Shown here: positions 1-13,200 of the stretch, in pieces
Numbering within the stretch: position 1 is the first letter of the stretch
Layout of the letters: the number at the start of each line of letters is the position of its first letter
DNA from: Daphnia pulex
Lineage: Eukaryota > Arthropoda > Branchiopoda > Diplostraca > Daphniidae
Assembly (NCBI RefSeq): GCF_021134715.1
Contig: NC_060018.1
Coordinates: forward strand, 1,364,001 to 1,428,000
DNA: 64,000 nucleotides
Direction: 5' to 3'
The notes under the pieces: model-generated
What the model was told of the DNA's origin: nothing
Seen by the model: only the letters and a program-made list of their open reading frames with translations
Database searches by the model: none
Made by a program: the position numbers and the translations under genes

Positions 1-3000
1 AATCGGCCTGGAGCAAAGGCTCCTTTTCCTCCGCGCTTTGGCCTCCATCTCTGGGTGTAGTAAGTGGAGATTTCGTGAGGCCGAATTTCCGTATTTATCT
101 TTTTATTTATTTTTTTGCCGCCTGCAACTTGTTTTTTTGATTGAAAGTCGGTGACGTCATGAATGTATGGCTATCGTCAAATAGTATTTATATTATATAA
201 GGCCTACGACGACGCCCCTGTACACCCATGGGCGCTGCTGGTATTGAGCGACCAGTTTTTCTTCCCCCCTTCACCTAACAGAAATCTTTTTGAAAATTTA
301 TTTATTTTTGGCTGTTTGTTACACAGTAAGTGTTCCAGGAAACTTTCTTTCGGATAGATAGATGATAATGATGAAGGAGGCCTTGCCGACGATGACTTTG
401 CATAGACGGAATGTTGTGTGTACATACTCGTTGTAGTAGTACCACTATTAGTATCTTGTTCGTTGTTGTTGTGGCCTGTTATCTTCCGGCTATTTTGGCG
501 ATGATTCGACTACCTTCCTTGGTTTTTTATTTTTTATTTCATATTTTGCGTGAGGGAGCGGTCAATCAATTTTTAGAAATGCGAATCGATCGGTTTGAAA
601 ACGGACAGACAGACAGGACGGACGATGACGCTGATGTTTGGGAAATGATGGCGGGCCGGTGGCGGCTGGAATAATTAGCGCCGGAAAAATGACCTCAAAT
701 GTTTTCTTGATAAAGGCCAAGGATAAAACATTTTTCTGAAGGGAAGAAAAAGAAATATCGAGGGCAGGACATAATAGACGCAGCCACACACAAAGAAAAG
801 ACGAAAGAGAGGCCGTGCGCTCGTCTGGCGTGATTCACGCCGACCCAACGAGCGGCTGCTGGGATTTTCTGCTGCTCACACATCAAGACCAATTCAATTT
901 GAATATAAGAAGCCGGGGAGATGTCGAGACTGTGCACTAGGGCGAGTGCAGTCACGACTCTTTTTTTCTGTTACCAGACATCTGGCCACGCTCGGCTACT
1001 CTCCCAACAAGACACCCAAACCGAAAACGTCTACACACCTCTCGCCTCCGTTCCTTCTTCTCTTTTTCCCAACTTTGTTTATGTGATGTATTATGCAAGT
1101 TTCATCACCCACCTTTGTGGGTCTCAACATGAACATGACTCTCGATACGCTCACCCCACCCTTGCGAGTACTACCTGGCCATTTTTTCTGACTTGTTTTC
1201 TTCTTTTTTTTTGGATTTGATTTTTCTTTTTTCCCGCTTGGAAATTCTCGTTTCACGCTCCTCTCCCGGGATAAGGTGTAAGAGCCTCATCTCATGCCAC
1301 CGCAACCGCCAACGAGTGAGAGAAATCGAATCGAATTGTTTGACCAAATCAAAGCCAAAAAAAAAAAAAGGAAAATCACCAGAAAGGCCGCGTACAGTTA
1401 TACAATGATAACATCTTATAGTACTAGCCCCCCGTTGATGATGATGAGTCCTATAGTGAAGGCGTGTTTGTGTACATACGCAATTTGGGATGTGCCATCC
1501 GCGCGCATCACACGCCGTACCGTATTATATCACCGCACTCGTCATACCTACATGTATAATATACCCCGTATGCAAACATATACGGGTGTTGTTGGGGTTG
1601 TTGTTTTTCTCATAACGCGAGACTGTACGGTGGTTGGTAGGTAACTCTGCGGCCGCCATCATCTTCTCTCATTTTACTTTGAATTCAATTTTTCTTCCGC
1701 GTTTCGTTCACGGACGTTCTTTTATTTTTTGTTTGTCTTCTTCACGCCAATTCCTTTGGGCTGCTGATACGATTGGAATGTTTCATTTGTAAGAAGAAGA
1801 AGAAGAAAAAATTATCTTTTTTCGTCTGTGTTGTGTTATAACCTTCGTCCGCTCGCAATCTGCCGCTGTTTGACTTCCCGCTGACGGACGAACCGCCAAA
1901 TGGAAAGAAACCCGAAACCAGATTTCCACCAAAGACTTGCACTGATTTTTTTTGTTTTTCTGTTTTATCCCGTTTTGTCTGCTCGGTCGTTTTGGCTCGG
2001 GGGAAATGTTGTGTATCTCTTCCTAGAGTCGGAGAAGGCTTTCGGGCCATCTGCTGTTCTTCTGCGCTCGTCAACTCGTTCTTCTCTCTCTCTCTACCAG
2101 TTTATTTCCTCTGCACACCTGAAGAAGAACGAAATCCTCCCAGCCCAAACAATACGCAATATAATAATAGTAATAACAACAATCGTCACACGGTACGACG
2201 GGAAAAGAAAGAAAAAAGAAGGCGGCCAGCCAGCCCCAAAAGTCGACGGTGTAGAATGTGTCTTGAAAGAGATTTGTTGTAATGGATCCCGACCGCGCCA
2301 GTTGGACTGGCCCTCCTTTTGATACGATTAACGCTTCGTTAGCTGATTGAATCGAGTCCTGTCGTTCTCCCCCACCCGCACCAACAAATTTCTTTTTTTT
2401 CTTTCTTTTTGGGGTTCGTTTTTGTTCCGTCCGTTCACGTCCGGTAGGACTGGACAAATGAACAACTCTTACGACAATCTGAAACGAAAAAAAGAGTTTA
2501 GTCGAGCGCGCAGAGTGTATAGAAGCGGCTCACGGCCCTCCGGTTCTAGTTTACTCCAGTCCGTGAATATACATCAGGATATTATATGAGTGTGCCCACG
2601 TATAAATGAGCTCGTTACTACTCACACCCCTCCGTTTTTAACGTTGTGGTTTTCCTTTTTTTTCTTTTTAAATTTTTAAATATATTTTTTGTCTTTTGTT
2701 TTGTGTTGGATAACCGATGGAGCGATCGCTGTGTACGCGGGCGCGTGACATAAATCAAAGTCGATTGACTTGGATTGTTCATTCAACTACTATCGCACGC
2801 TCCATTTATGTAACATAGAGGAGGAAAAAAGCGGATAGAATGACGTTTTTTCTGACTGAACGGTTTTTTCTGTGTGACAAGAGTTTAACTCTATAACCTT
2901 CCACGTTTTCCATTTAGTTATTCATCTTTTTTAAATGTAGAAAAAACAATTTTTTTTTTCGCCTTTAGCTGTCACAATTTTTATTTCATTTTTTTTGTCT

Positions 3001-4296
3001 GATTTCATTCGGTCGACGGTTCTTCGTCTGTCCGTCCGTGTCAGATAAGTTGCACGCAGTTTCGGCGTTGCTGGGACACCTGCCATACGACTTTTCGGAG
3101 CTTGTTGATTTATCTATTTTCCTCTTCTTCTTCTTCTTCTTCTTCTTCTTCTTTTTTTTCCTCTCTTTTTTGATATGGAAAACGTGGCTCGATCCCGCGT
3201 TTGTGGCTCACGCACCTTTAAAATTCAATATCTCATCAAGAGCCCAGAACCCGGAACTCTTCTTCTCTTATAAATATAAATTTCCCTTTTGCTTTTGCTG
3301 CTCAAGGGCTTCATAATAGCCAGGGAATCTTTCATTCCCCAAGTTGATAACAACAACATCATCATCCAGGGAGAAATGAGCATTGATCATTGTTTCTCTC
3401 ATTCCCTTGCCCAGTGGCCTCTGCTGCTGCTGCTGCTGCGGCTCGATCGTCCGCGACGACATTGCACAGTGGATGCCACATGAGAGAGGGGGAAAAATAT
3501 AAAAAGACTGGGCAACCAACATTTTGCCGTTAGGCTGTGTGGCATGTGGGCATTGCGTTAACTTTTTGGAAGGTGGTAGTGGTGGGTGATGGATCGAAAT
3601 ATTATATATTTCTTCTTCTTCTTCTCTCCGTCTGTCTGCTGCTGCTGCTTCATTGGCTGAACAGAAGAAAGAAGAAAAAATATATATATATGATTCCTCC
3701 TCCTCTCTTCTCATTTCACGTACGTGTGTGCATGTGGAAATAATCCATCTGTCAATAGATCTCGCCGGGGCATCGAGAAAGAAGAAGAAGAAGAAGAGCC
3801 GCGTCCGAGCGATGCATTTTTAATCACCTCCTCTCTCGTTCGTCATGTTTCTTTTTTAAGTTTTTTTCTTCTTTTTCTGACTGCAATTTGCCCCAGGATT
3901 TATAGTTTATTTCATTCTCTCAGCAGCAACAGCAGCAGCTAGCTAGCCAGCTACTCATAATCAGAAAGAAAAGATATAGGGGGATTTGGTGGTTATTTTC
4001 TTTTGATTTATAAACGGACGAGGAAGAAAAATCGACTGGAATTTCCGTTGGTTGGGGGAAAGAAAGAAAGAAAGAAATGAAAAATTTCCCAATGTGTACT
4101 TGCTTCATTGCCCGGGTCATTTTCTTATAATGATACTCACCTATACTCGTGATGATATAATGATGATGACTTTTGAGTGTTTAACACATTATCATCGCAC
4201 CCCCAATTTCTTTTCTTTTCAAATTTCCCTTTGATTTATTAACTGTGAAATGTTTTCCATCTCTAATTTTTGGTGTTTATTATCTGTTCATTTCAG
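1..4296. other. Presumed 5' intron or upstream region of EPB41L4A, no exon recognised
   Basis: No coding exon could be supported here. The short ORFs are low-complexity translations of poly-pyrimidine, TTC/GAA and TTTATT tracts and do not resemble proteins. The EPB41L4A exon starting at 4297 begins in the middle of the FERM F1 lobe, so at least one upstream coding exon (initiator Met and the first beta strands) is missing and must lie here unrecognised or, more likely, before base 1. A GTAAGT at about 60-65 could be a donor of an untranslated exon, but nothing else supports it. Confidence 0.5.
3122..3153. repeat. (TTC)n microsatellite
   Basis: About ten uninterrupted TTC units followed by a poly-T stretch. 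It is one of many TTC/GAA tracts in the first 20 kb (others near 8346, 9893, 18964), all in non-coding sequence of the EPB41L4A gene. Confidence 0.9.
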
Positions 4297-7200
4297 GCTG
4301 ACTCGACTGGGCAGGACGTGTTGAATGTCGTCTACCAACACCTGGGCTCCACTTTGTTAGAAACTGCTTACTTTGGTCTTCGCTTTGTCGACGCTTCTCA
4401 CCAACCGGTACGTTTTTGAACACGAGAATCGAAAATTCCAATCGTATTGTCAATAATAAAAAAATAAAAAAAAAAGAGATTTCCTTTTTTTGGGTGAGCT
4501 ATTCTATTCGTGAGAGATGTTATTCTCCTCTTATTGGCATCGTGACTCGTTTTCTTCTTTTCGGTTCTTGTTGAATATTCCGCTCGAGTTGTGTGTGTGT
4601 GATGATCTCAATGCGTCATGAATTTGATTTCATTTGATCTTTTTTTACCTTTTCAGCAATGGCTGGATCCCAACAAAAGAGTGCTGCAACAGTTGAAAGG
4701 TAAATATTTTGTTACGTTTCGTGAATTTTTTATCTTTGTCATTCAAGAAAATTTTATTTTTCTTGCAACCGGTCACCCGTCACCTCCTCTCACTTTTGTT
4801 CAATTTCAATTTGTCGTGATGTCCGAAAAAATTATTTTTTTTTTTTTCAAACGGGAATCCAAAGTGTATTATTTTTTAAAAGAAAATGATAAGAGAAATG
4901 TCGCGCTAAGGTGCGAACTACTTTCCCTCCTGATTGCCACGACAAACTAAAATACAAGGGGCGAGAAAAAGGAAAAATTGGTGGTGTAATAATCATATTG
5001 TGTATGTACTATTCACCTGACTGACCATTTGTCACGAACGTTATTTTTTATTATCCACTTTTTCTTTTTAGATTTTTAGATTTTAAATTTTTAGTTTTTT
5101 TTTTTACCAATTCAATTGTGTTTCACTTTCGTAATTGTATTTTTAATTGTTTGTTTGTGCGTGTGGTAGGAACTGGATCGCAGACCTTGTACTTTGCCGT
5201 GAAATTCTACGCCGTCGACCCTTGCAAACTCGTCGAGGAATTGACCAGGTATGTCCAGTCCAGTCGAAATGTTCACTTTGTAGTTGTTTTCTCTCTCCCC
5301 TTCGCCAGTTATTGTTGTTGTTGTTTCCTACCTTTTCTCTTATATTTATAGCATCCGTCCAAGATAAAGGGGGGCTGGTCTGGTAAGGGGGGGGGGGAAA
5401 TGTTGACCGGATGAAGAAGAGATAGAAAAAACAAAGGCAGGGAATTGGGGATGGACTCGACGTTTCCGGCCTCCATTTTTCTTGATTTCCTTTATTTTAT
5501 TTTTTCTCCTTCAGCCCTCACATGGCCAATGCTAATAATAGTTAGACTTGGACATGATGACTTTACTGTCTGCGCTATAAACTCTTATTGAATTTCGACT
5601 CGAAACCGGCCGGCCAGGTATACATACGCGCCTCAGTCAAGCCGAGATAAAGTCATTCGCCAGATATTGTAGTAAAAACAAGTCGAGCAGTAAAAAAAAA
5701 AGTAGCAAAAGAAGAAAAAACAAAAAACGTTTTGTTTCCCACGCTCACAAAGTTTGGAAGAACAACACACGATCAAGTCGTCGTCGTCGTCGCTGTTTCG
5801 GACCGTTTGTCTAAGAATTATTTTTTATCATGTAATACGGGGCGGGGATATGATTTCGTTGTTTCTCTTCTCTCCGTCTCATGAATTCTGATAAACGGCA
5901 CATCTCTTTATACGCTCGGACGAGATTCGCCGCCAACGCCGCCGCCCCCTCATCTTCTTCTTCTTCTTCTTCCACTTTTCAAATTGGAACTTGGGAACGG
6001 ATGGAGGGGGAGAAAAAAAGGCGGCGGGGGGAAAAAAATAAACTAAAACTAAAAGAAGAAATTACAACGGCCATTGGGCAGCAACAACCAAATCTCAAAG
6101 TGTATAAGGAAAACTCGGCTCGGCTCGTTACCTGTCCGTAGTCATCTATCTGACAAGTGGCGGGGGAGGACCCCCTTTTTTTATTTTCTTCGTGATCAAT
6201 TGGCTCTTTCATTTCTGGCTTTGTCGAACTAAATCTTCTTTATTTTATTTTTTTATTTTTTTCCCCCAAACGGTTTCATTCCCAATCGGCGGCTTTTTTT
6301 AAATTCTTTGTTATAGATGGGAAAAACACCAAAAGGTGTTGCTTGAAAATGGAAAGAAAAGAAAAACCGTAAATTCTTAATTGGTTTGGGCTTTTTAAAA
6401 AACAAGCGCCAACTCTTGTTTCATTGATATCGGAGACGGTTGAATCCATCCGTGTCTGTTTACCGCCTTCGGGGCACGTACAATTTCGACGTCTTGTTTG
6501 AGACTTTTCTCAGAGACGCTTCACGTCACAGGCTCACAGCGAGTTTTTTCTGTCGGAATTGCAGCGAGAGATGAATGCGTGGAAGATCAACTTTTGGCCT
6601 TAATGACTTGGACTGATGCGTGTAAAAACGGTACTCTACAACAACAACTACTACTACTACTACCGTGTTGTTTTTGGCTGAGGTACGCACACGAGTTTAC
6701 TAGTAAAAAACCGACACAAAAAAAAATGGCCTTGCACGTAGGATTGGAAAAAGAAGAAGAAAAAAAAGTTAGATCGGATTGTCTGGCGTGAGAGAGAGAG
6801 CGGGAGGTCGGGCGTGTTTCTACATTTGATTCCGTGTGTGGGTTTTTATACATTTGTAATTTGTGCATCGATTTGGAGGTGGGGGGACCCCAGACGCGTG
6901 ATAGAAATCTAGACGGGCGAAGGAACGATGACAACAAGTTTAGAAGAAGAAAAAGAAAATAAGAAAATGGAAAATAGGAGAAGGAAATGAGACGACGATA
7001 GCCACGAGATTACGCAGCTAAAAGGTGGCGAGCCAAAGAATAATACCAAAGAATTATTGGGAAACGAAAGTGAAGGAGCTATAGGAAAGAAGAGAAAAAA
7101 AGTAGTCGAAGTCGAAGGTGTGTCCGCCTCTATAAATATCAAAAGCTTCTTCTTAAATCAAGAGATAAGAGGATTGAAAACCACCCGAAAATAGAAAAGA

Positions 7201-10200
7201 AGAAAAAGATACAAGGACGATCGAGTAGTATATAGCAGGTGCCTTCTTATCGTCTTGTTATATTCCTCCAGAGACTTCTTTCTTTCTTCTTATTTTTTTC
7301 TTCTTCTTCTGCCTTTATTTATATCGGGAATGGTCGAAATAATATGCACGGGTGGTCGGAGCCTGTATAGTCGAACCATCCATATCTCTATAGCATTTCT
7401 TCTTCTAGTGAGAGACGTGATCTTTCTACTGCCTAATCTGCTGTGCGTAGAAATGTATCGGAGGCCTCTCTGTGAGCCTCGCGTGATCCCGAACGTTGAA
7501 GCGAGAAGGACATGCGAAGCAAAAAAATAAAGGGAGAAAGGAAGATGGTCGTAAAAAAAGATGGCCTTTAGTTTTGGTTTTTTTTTTGAGTCGGCAGCTG
7601 CTCCTCTTGTTCGCTCTTATCGAAAATAGAAAATCTTTTTATATTATTTGTTGTGTCCGGAGAGAGCTGCTAGTAGAAACGATATCGGCGTGATGGAAAA
7701 ACGCGCAAGAGATTTTTTTACTTGTTGCGTGTCCGTGAATTGCCGTGTGGCTCCTGCCCCATCATCATCCCCAACATTTTTTCAGAGCGTTGTTATATCT
7801 CCCTCCTCTTAGTACGTCTATCTCTATAGGCTCTGCCGCTGACGTATGTGTATCTCTCTCTCTTTCTGACTATCATTTCAACCTTCTTCTTCTTTTCTTT
7901 TGGGTCTATCTCACGTCGATATTTTCGTGTATAGATCAACCGCCGCCCTCTTTATCAAAGGCTCTTCATTACCAGTCATCTATAAAGATGCCTGGTGCGA
8001 ATCGGGGTTAATATTACACGCGGGCCCACACCGGCCCCGCTCTATGGGGTCTCTACTCGAATAGAGAAAGTGCTTCTCTTCTCTCTTTTTCTTTTTTTTC
8101 TTATTCCTCTTCTAGGAGATGCTAAAAATAACAAAAATAAGCACGCGAAATGTTGTTTCAAACAAAAATAGAAAGGAAAATCTTATTGTCTGTGAATTTC
8201 TTCCTTAAAAAATAAAATAAATCTCGTACATATTCGATCGATTTATGGGAAGAAGAAGAAAAATCTTCTCGGTCGGATGGAATGCATCTCGATTCCCCCC
8301 TCTTTATTTTTACGATCCTGTCGTATAAAATGGTTTGACCTTTTCACATGGGAAGAAGAAGAAGAAGAAAAAATTTTGTTTTTTCGATCTATCGGTTTAT
8401 AAATGCAGCCACATACCTTCACCATCCAATCCTTCTTTTAATGTTTTTCTTCTTCTTCTTTTTTCCCCCCTCCACCTGAGCCCCCGACGAGAGAATCAAA
8501 CACACAGCGAAAAAAAAAAGGGGGGAAATAAACGAAATTCGAACTTTTGGAGGAGAAATAATAATAAAAAGATGAGTTTTTTTTTTTTTGGCTGGGGCGG
8601 AGGAAGCCATAATTATACATACAGCCCAGGGTCGGTGGGGGTGTTTCTTTTTAAACGTTTTTGTACTAGACGTAGTCCAACAACAACAACCAGAAAACTC
8701 AGAGTTTCGTGACCGAGGGCCGTTTAAGACACACTCGAAGAAAACTGAAAGGGTACTATGGTGTCGAACCTTACTACTCTGGTAAAAGGGGTGTGCAGCA
8801 TACAACCCCTGGTTTTGTATTTCTTGATGTCGTGTTTTCTTCTTGTTCACATTTTTCTTTACCTTGTTCCGAGAAGAATCAAATGAAGAAAATCACGTGA
8901 ACTGGAAAATCCCCTTTTTGTTTTCTATTTCACCGACTCCCTTTAGCCTTTTTGGTCATTTCAATGTTTGTTGGACGGGGGGGAAATCGGGCGAGGTTAC
9001 TGGGCAACAGACCCATTGCGTGCGCATTTTCAGACAACCGACTTTTGTTTTTTTTCTCTTGAATAACGGGGGGTTCTCCCACTTTTTTTAAAGAAAGAAA
9101 TAAATAAAAAGAATCTACATGATTTTCATGTGTGAAATGTTTTATGTTCTTTTTCATTCTCTTTCTTTCTCTCTCTCCAAGTGGGGGGTTATTTTAATTT
9201 CGTTTTGTGACGTTTCATTAACCCAGGGGTCGATTTCATGGTTTTTCCATTCTCTTTTTTTTCTTTTTTATATTTTAGATATCAATTCTTTCTGCAAGTC
9301 AAGAAAGATATACTACAAGGACGGCTGCCCGTGACGACCGAATTGGCTGCGGAATTGGCCGCCCTGGCCCTTCAATGTAAGTTTTATTTTTCGTGGGTAT
9401 TTCGAGAATTCTATGGGACCCTGTCGCTTTCTCCTCTCATAAAAACAAAAATAAAGAAAAAGAAAAAGTAGTCGAACGAAAGGAAATGAGGGAATGCAAC
9501 GAATGAAAAAAAAAAAAAAAATTCCAAAATTGCGCCCGGGTTATTACCGATTATTAGACGTCCGGAGCAACTCGTTAGAAACTCATTCGACTTGCATTAG
9601 CCCATCATATTATACATATACCCCCACATCGTGTAGTGTACCGCCCCAAGGAGTTTCGATCATTTCCAGATTTTTCATCCCCGATCGATCGAGTCAAAAA
9701 ATGGGGTGCGGTGGGTGTGTTGTTTCCACCCAAGAAAAAAAGTTATTCCTCCAGTTCTCTTTATTTTCCCCAAAAAAATAAAAAAAAAAGACGTATATTT
9801 CCTTCTCCCTCTTGCCCCCAGTGGTTATGAACGACAGCTTAGAACCTCGGCAGAACTCTGGAGGAACCGCAGCAGGGTCGGGGAGGTCTTCTTCTTCTTC
9901 TTCTCCAGCGGTTCTACATAATATTTATGAAGAAGAAGAAGAGGAAGAAAAAACACGTGTCATAAGGTCAGAAGGCGGACAAGAGAGGGAGAGATATACT
10001 TGCCGTTACTACGAGGAGGTGAGCTTTTTCAAGGGATGCCAGGAGAAAACTGTACAACAACCCACCTGTGGATCCTGACCATTTTTCTGGCTGGGTAACA
10101 GTAAAATAAAAAAAAGAGAATCTAGCTGGGGTTTGAGTGCTGGCGCAGACCCCCTGTAACAATTTTCATTTGAAAGAAAAGGAAGAAGAAGAAAAAAGAT

Positions 10201-13200
10201 TCTCCTTTGAGGTTCGTGGATGAGTTGAGGGAGAAACAAGAAGAAGGAGGAGGAGAGTTTTGAGGTTACATGACAGCGACGAAAGCTTTTGCGCTTCATC
10301 CCCATTGATCTTGTCGTGTGTGTGTGTGTGTGCGCGCGCCTTCTCCTACCCGGAGTTTGGGAACGGCATGACGTCCTCCCCTCCACCATCTTTTATGATA
10401 TGCGCCGGCTCGCGTCGACGTTGGTACGCGCGCCTGGATCTATGGATGGATGCCGAATAAGCCACGGCAGCCGACCGACTTTCCGTCTTAACTTCTCCCG
10501 GCACCGGTCATGGAACAACAACAACAACCAAAAAAAAAAAAAAGAAATAAACCGTGTCGAATGCATAATTCTTACCATCATGTGTATAGTACCGAGAGTC
10601 GATTTATTTATTCCTTTTTTTCTTCTCTTTGGTTGGAAAAAATAAAACAGCCGAGCTGGGAGATTACGATCCTCAACGCTACAAGGCCGGCTACGTCAGC
10701 GAGTTTCGATTTCTGGCCCACCAGAGTCCCGATCTGGAAACCAAAATAGCCGAACTCCACAAAACAATGAGGTACAGACCATTTTGTTCTTCTTCTTCTT
10801 CTTTCTAGAGATGATTGTTGGTTTTGTTTGTTTTTGTTTCCCGTTGCGTTTGTTCTCTTTTCTCTTCTTTGCATTTGTTGTTTTCTTTTTTCCAAACAAA
10901 ACAAATGACACATAGGCCCTGGATTCCAGACGGTTGATGTATCTATCTCTATACATAAAACATACAGATGCAACTATTTCGTTTGTTTTCATGATCGATT
11001 GATTTGTTCGCCTTTTATACAACCAGACAAACCAAAAACCAAAGAAAAACGAATCAACTCAAAATATATATTTTTTTTTTAATTCAACAGGGGACTCGTT
11101 CCAGCCGTGGCCGAGATGCGTTATCTGGATCGAGTGAAATGGCTCGACTTGTACGGCGTCGATCTCCATCCTGTATTGGTAAGTTCTTTTTGAAGATATA
11201 ATAAATATACTACCTATCCCGGGCTGCCAAAATGTAAACTTTCAAAAACCAGAGAAACAGACATTGTGTCTGTTTGTTTGTTTGTTTGTTTGGGTTTCTG
11301 GGACGTCGATTTTCTTTTTTTCTCTCTTGATTGGTTGGTCTCGGTTGCCTGGCAGCCAAACGATGAGAGCCAGAGAAAAACACACATAAAGTTAATAGCC
11401 GATTTCTCTTCCGATTTTTCAATCGCACCCGTGTTGTCACTGACTGCTCCCCTCCAGCCGGACGCATATTTCATAGTCCTAATTTGTCTCTTCCAGCCAA
11501 ATCGATTCTTCTCCTCCAGCTCTCTATTGTCTCGAGCTGGTGTTTTCCAAAGGTTTCCCAAACAGTTTGCGACATCGACACACAATCGTTTTGGTCACAA
11601 CAGAAAACATCGCGCAGTTGACAAATTGAGAGAAAAGAGCTGGAAGAAGACCCGCATGTGGAGGGGATGGTGGCCGATTAGTTTATGCTCTCTCTCTTTC
11701 TCGTCCGTTTTGGTTTTTCGTTGTTTGGGACCTTCCGTTTTTTAAATTTTTTTAAAAAAGAAACTTTCCTTTTTCTTTTTCTTTTTAACTCTCTCCAGCC
11801 AACCTGAAAGGTATCGACTCTGTGTCTAATACGATATTTGATAGGGCCAGGCCAGCACCAGTTTCCTTTTTTTTTCCTTTTCCACCTGCAGTCACTGCTC
11901 CGTACATAGCAATTTGTTGTTTATTTTGGCCGAGTCTCTTCACAACTTTCGCTCTGAATATTCCCCTGTTTTTCTTTCTTGCTTTCTTGACTAACCGTGG
12001 AGCAATAATTTCGTCGAATTTGTTCCGCAACATTCTTTTTGGCCGTGCCCCGGAATTTCCCTACGGTGAATTCGCTCGAGCTTGTTTGAATGGCCAATTT
12101 ATTGGTACGGGGGGGGGGGGCCCAAGTGCAGCTATTTGGCCGTGCCATAAACTTGTTTCTTTTCTGTAGGCTGTTGGCTTTTGGTTGTAGTCGCAGTGGC
12201 ATTTTTTTTTTCCTTTCCATCCTTATCCCGTTCCAGCATCTTGTTTCGCCCGATGGATGGAACTTAAAGATACGGCATTATAGGGCCAATCATAAATGAT
12301 AGGGGGGCATAGTCTACTATTAAGTGCATAGGATGTATATGGCACTATACTTGGTGGAAGAGAGGGGGGTATTTACTCGCTCATTCCGGGGTCCTTCCTT
12401 GCGCTGGATGAAAACTTTCAAGAGAAATGGAAGCAAAAATTGGATTGAGGCCCATTAGGAGCATAAGCAACTTACCGAGCTTGCCTATATGGCACTGCCC
12501 ATTTTTGCTCCTTATTTAGGGTCCCATTTTTTTTTTGCTTTTCCCAAAAAAGTCAAAGGTAAAAGAACTCTTTAAGAGTAGTAGTACCGCAGTCTAGTAA
12601 TAGTAGTGGACAAGATATTTATATAGGCGGCTTTTTATAGTCATCCGTATGCGGCCAGAGTTTTTCTGGGTAGGACAAACAATAGTCCCGGACTTTATGG
12701 CACTGTTGGTGTACATGATGTGACCCGTGCGTCTTGGATTGGCCCAGCATCCTCTTCATCTTTCTCCCCTCTCTACATTGAAGAGAGAGAGAAAAAATGC
12801 TGGACGTCGTCTGGACCGGCGGGCTGGCCCTGGTGATGGATGAGCCATATCTATCCTTCGTCTCTTTCTATTGCTCACGGAGTTGCTTTTTCCTACCTAG
12901 AGGGGACCAAAAGGAACGTCTTTCCATTATGCGGACGACACGACACTCGTTGGGTGTTTTCTTTGGTCGGGTTACGTACGTGCCATGTCACAGAGATTTT
13001 GGAGTCTCTCTCCGACTGTTTACCACCAACAGTACACGGACAATGGACGTGTAGAGACAAAGAGACATTGTCTGTTTGTTTGCTCTCGGCCCTGGTGATT
13101 TAGGTAGCGCTGGCAGTAGCCAAAACCCCAAAAAAAGAGAAGAATCGGGACGAAAATAAAAATCCGTGCAGACGAAAGTGATGGCGTGAGAAAGCTTAGC

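Noticed and set aside
11266..11745. 159-codon open frame in an EPB41L4A intron
   Set aside because: Hydrophobic low-complexity translation of pyrimidine-rich DNA; no family resemblance.
12338..12700. TATGGCACT occurrences resembling the miR-183/263 seed
   Set aside because: The conserved remainder (GAATTCAC) is absent and no hairpin is evident.
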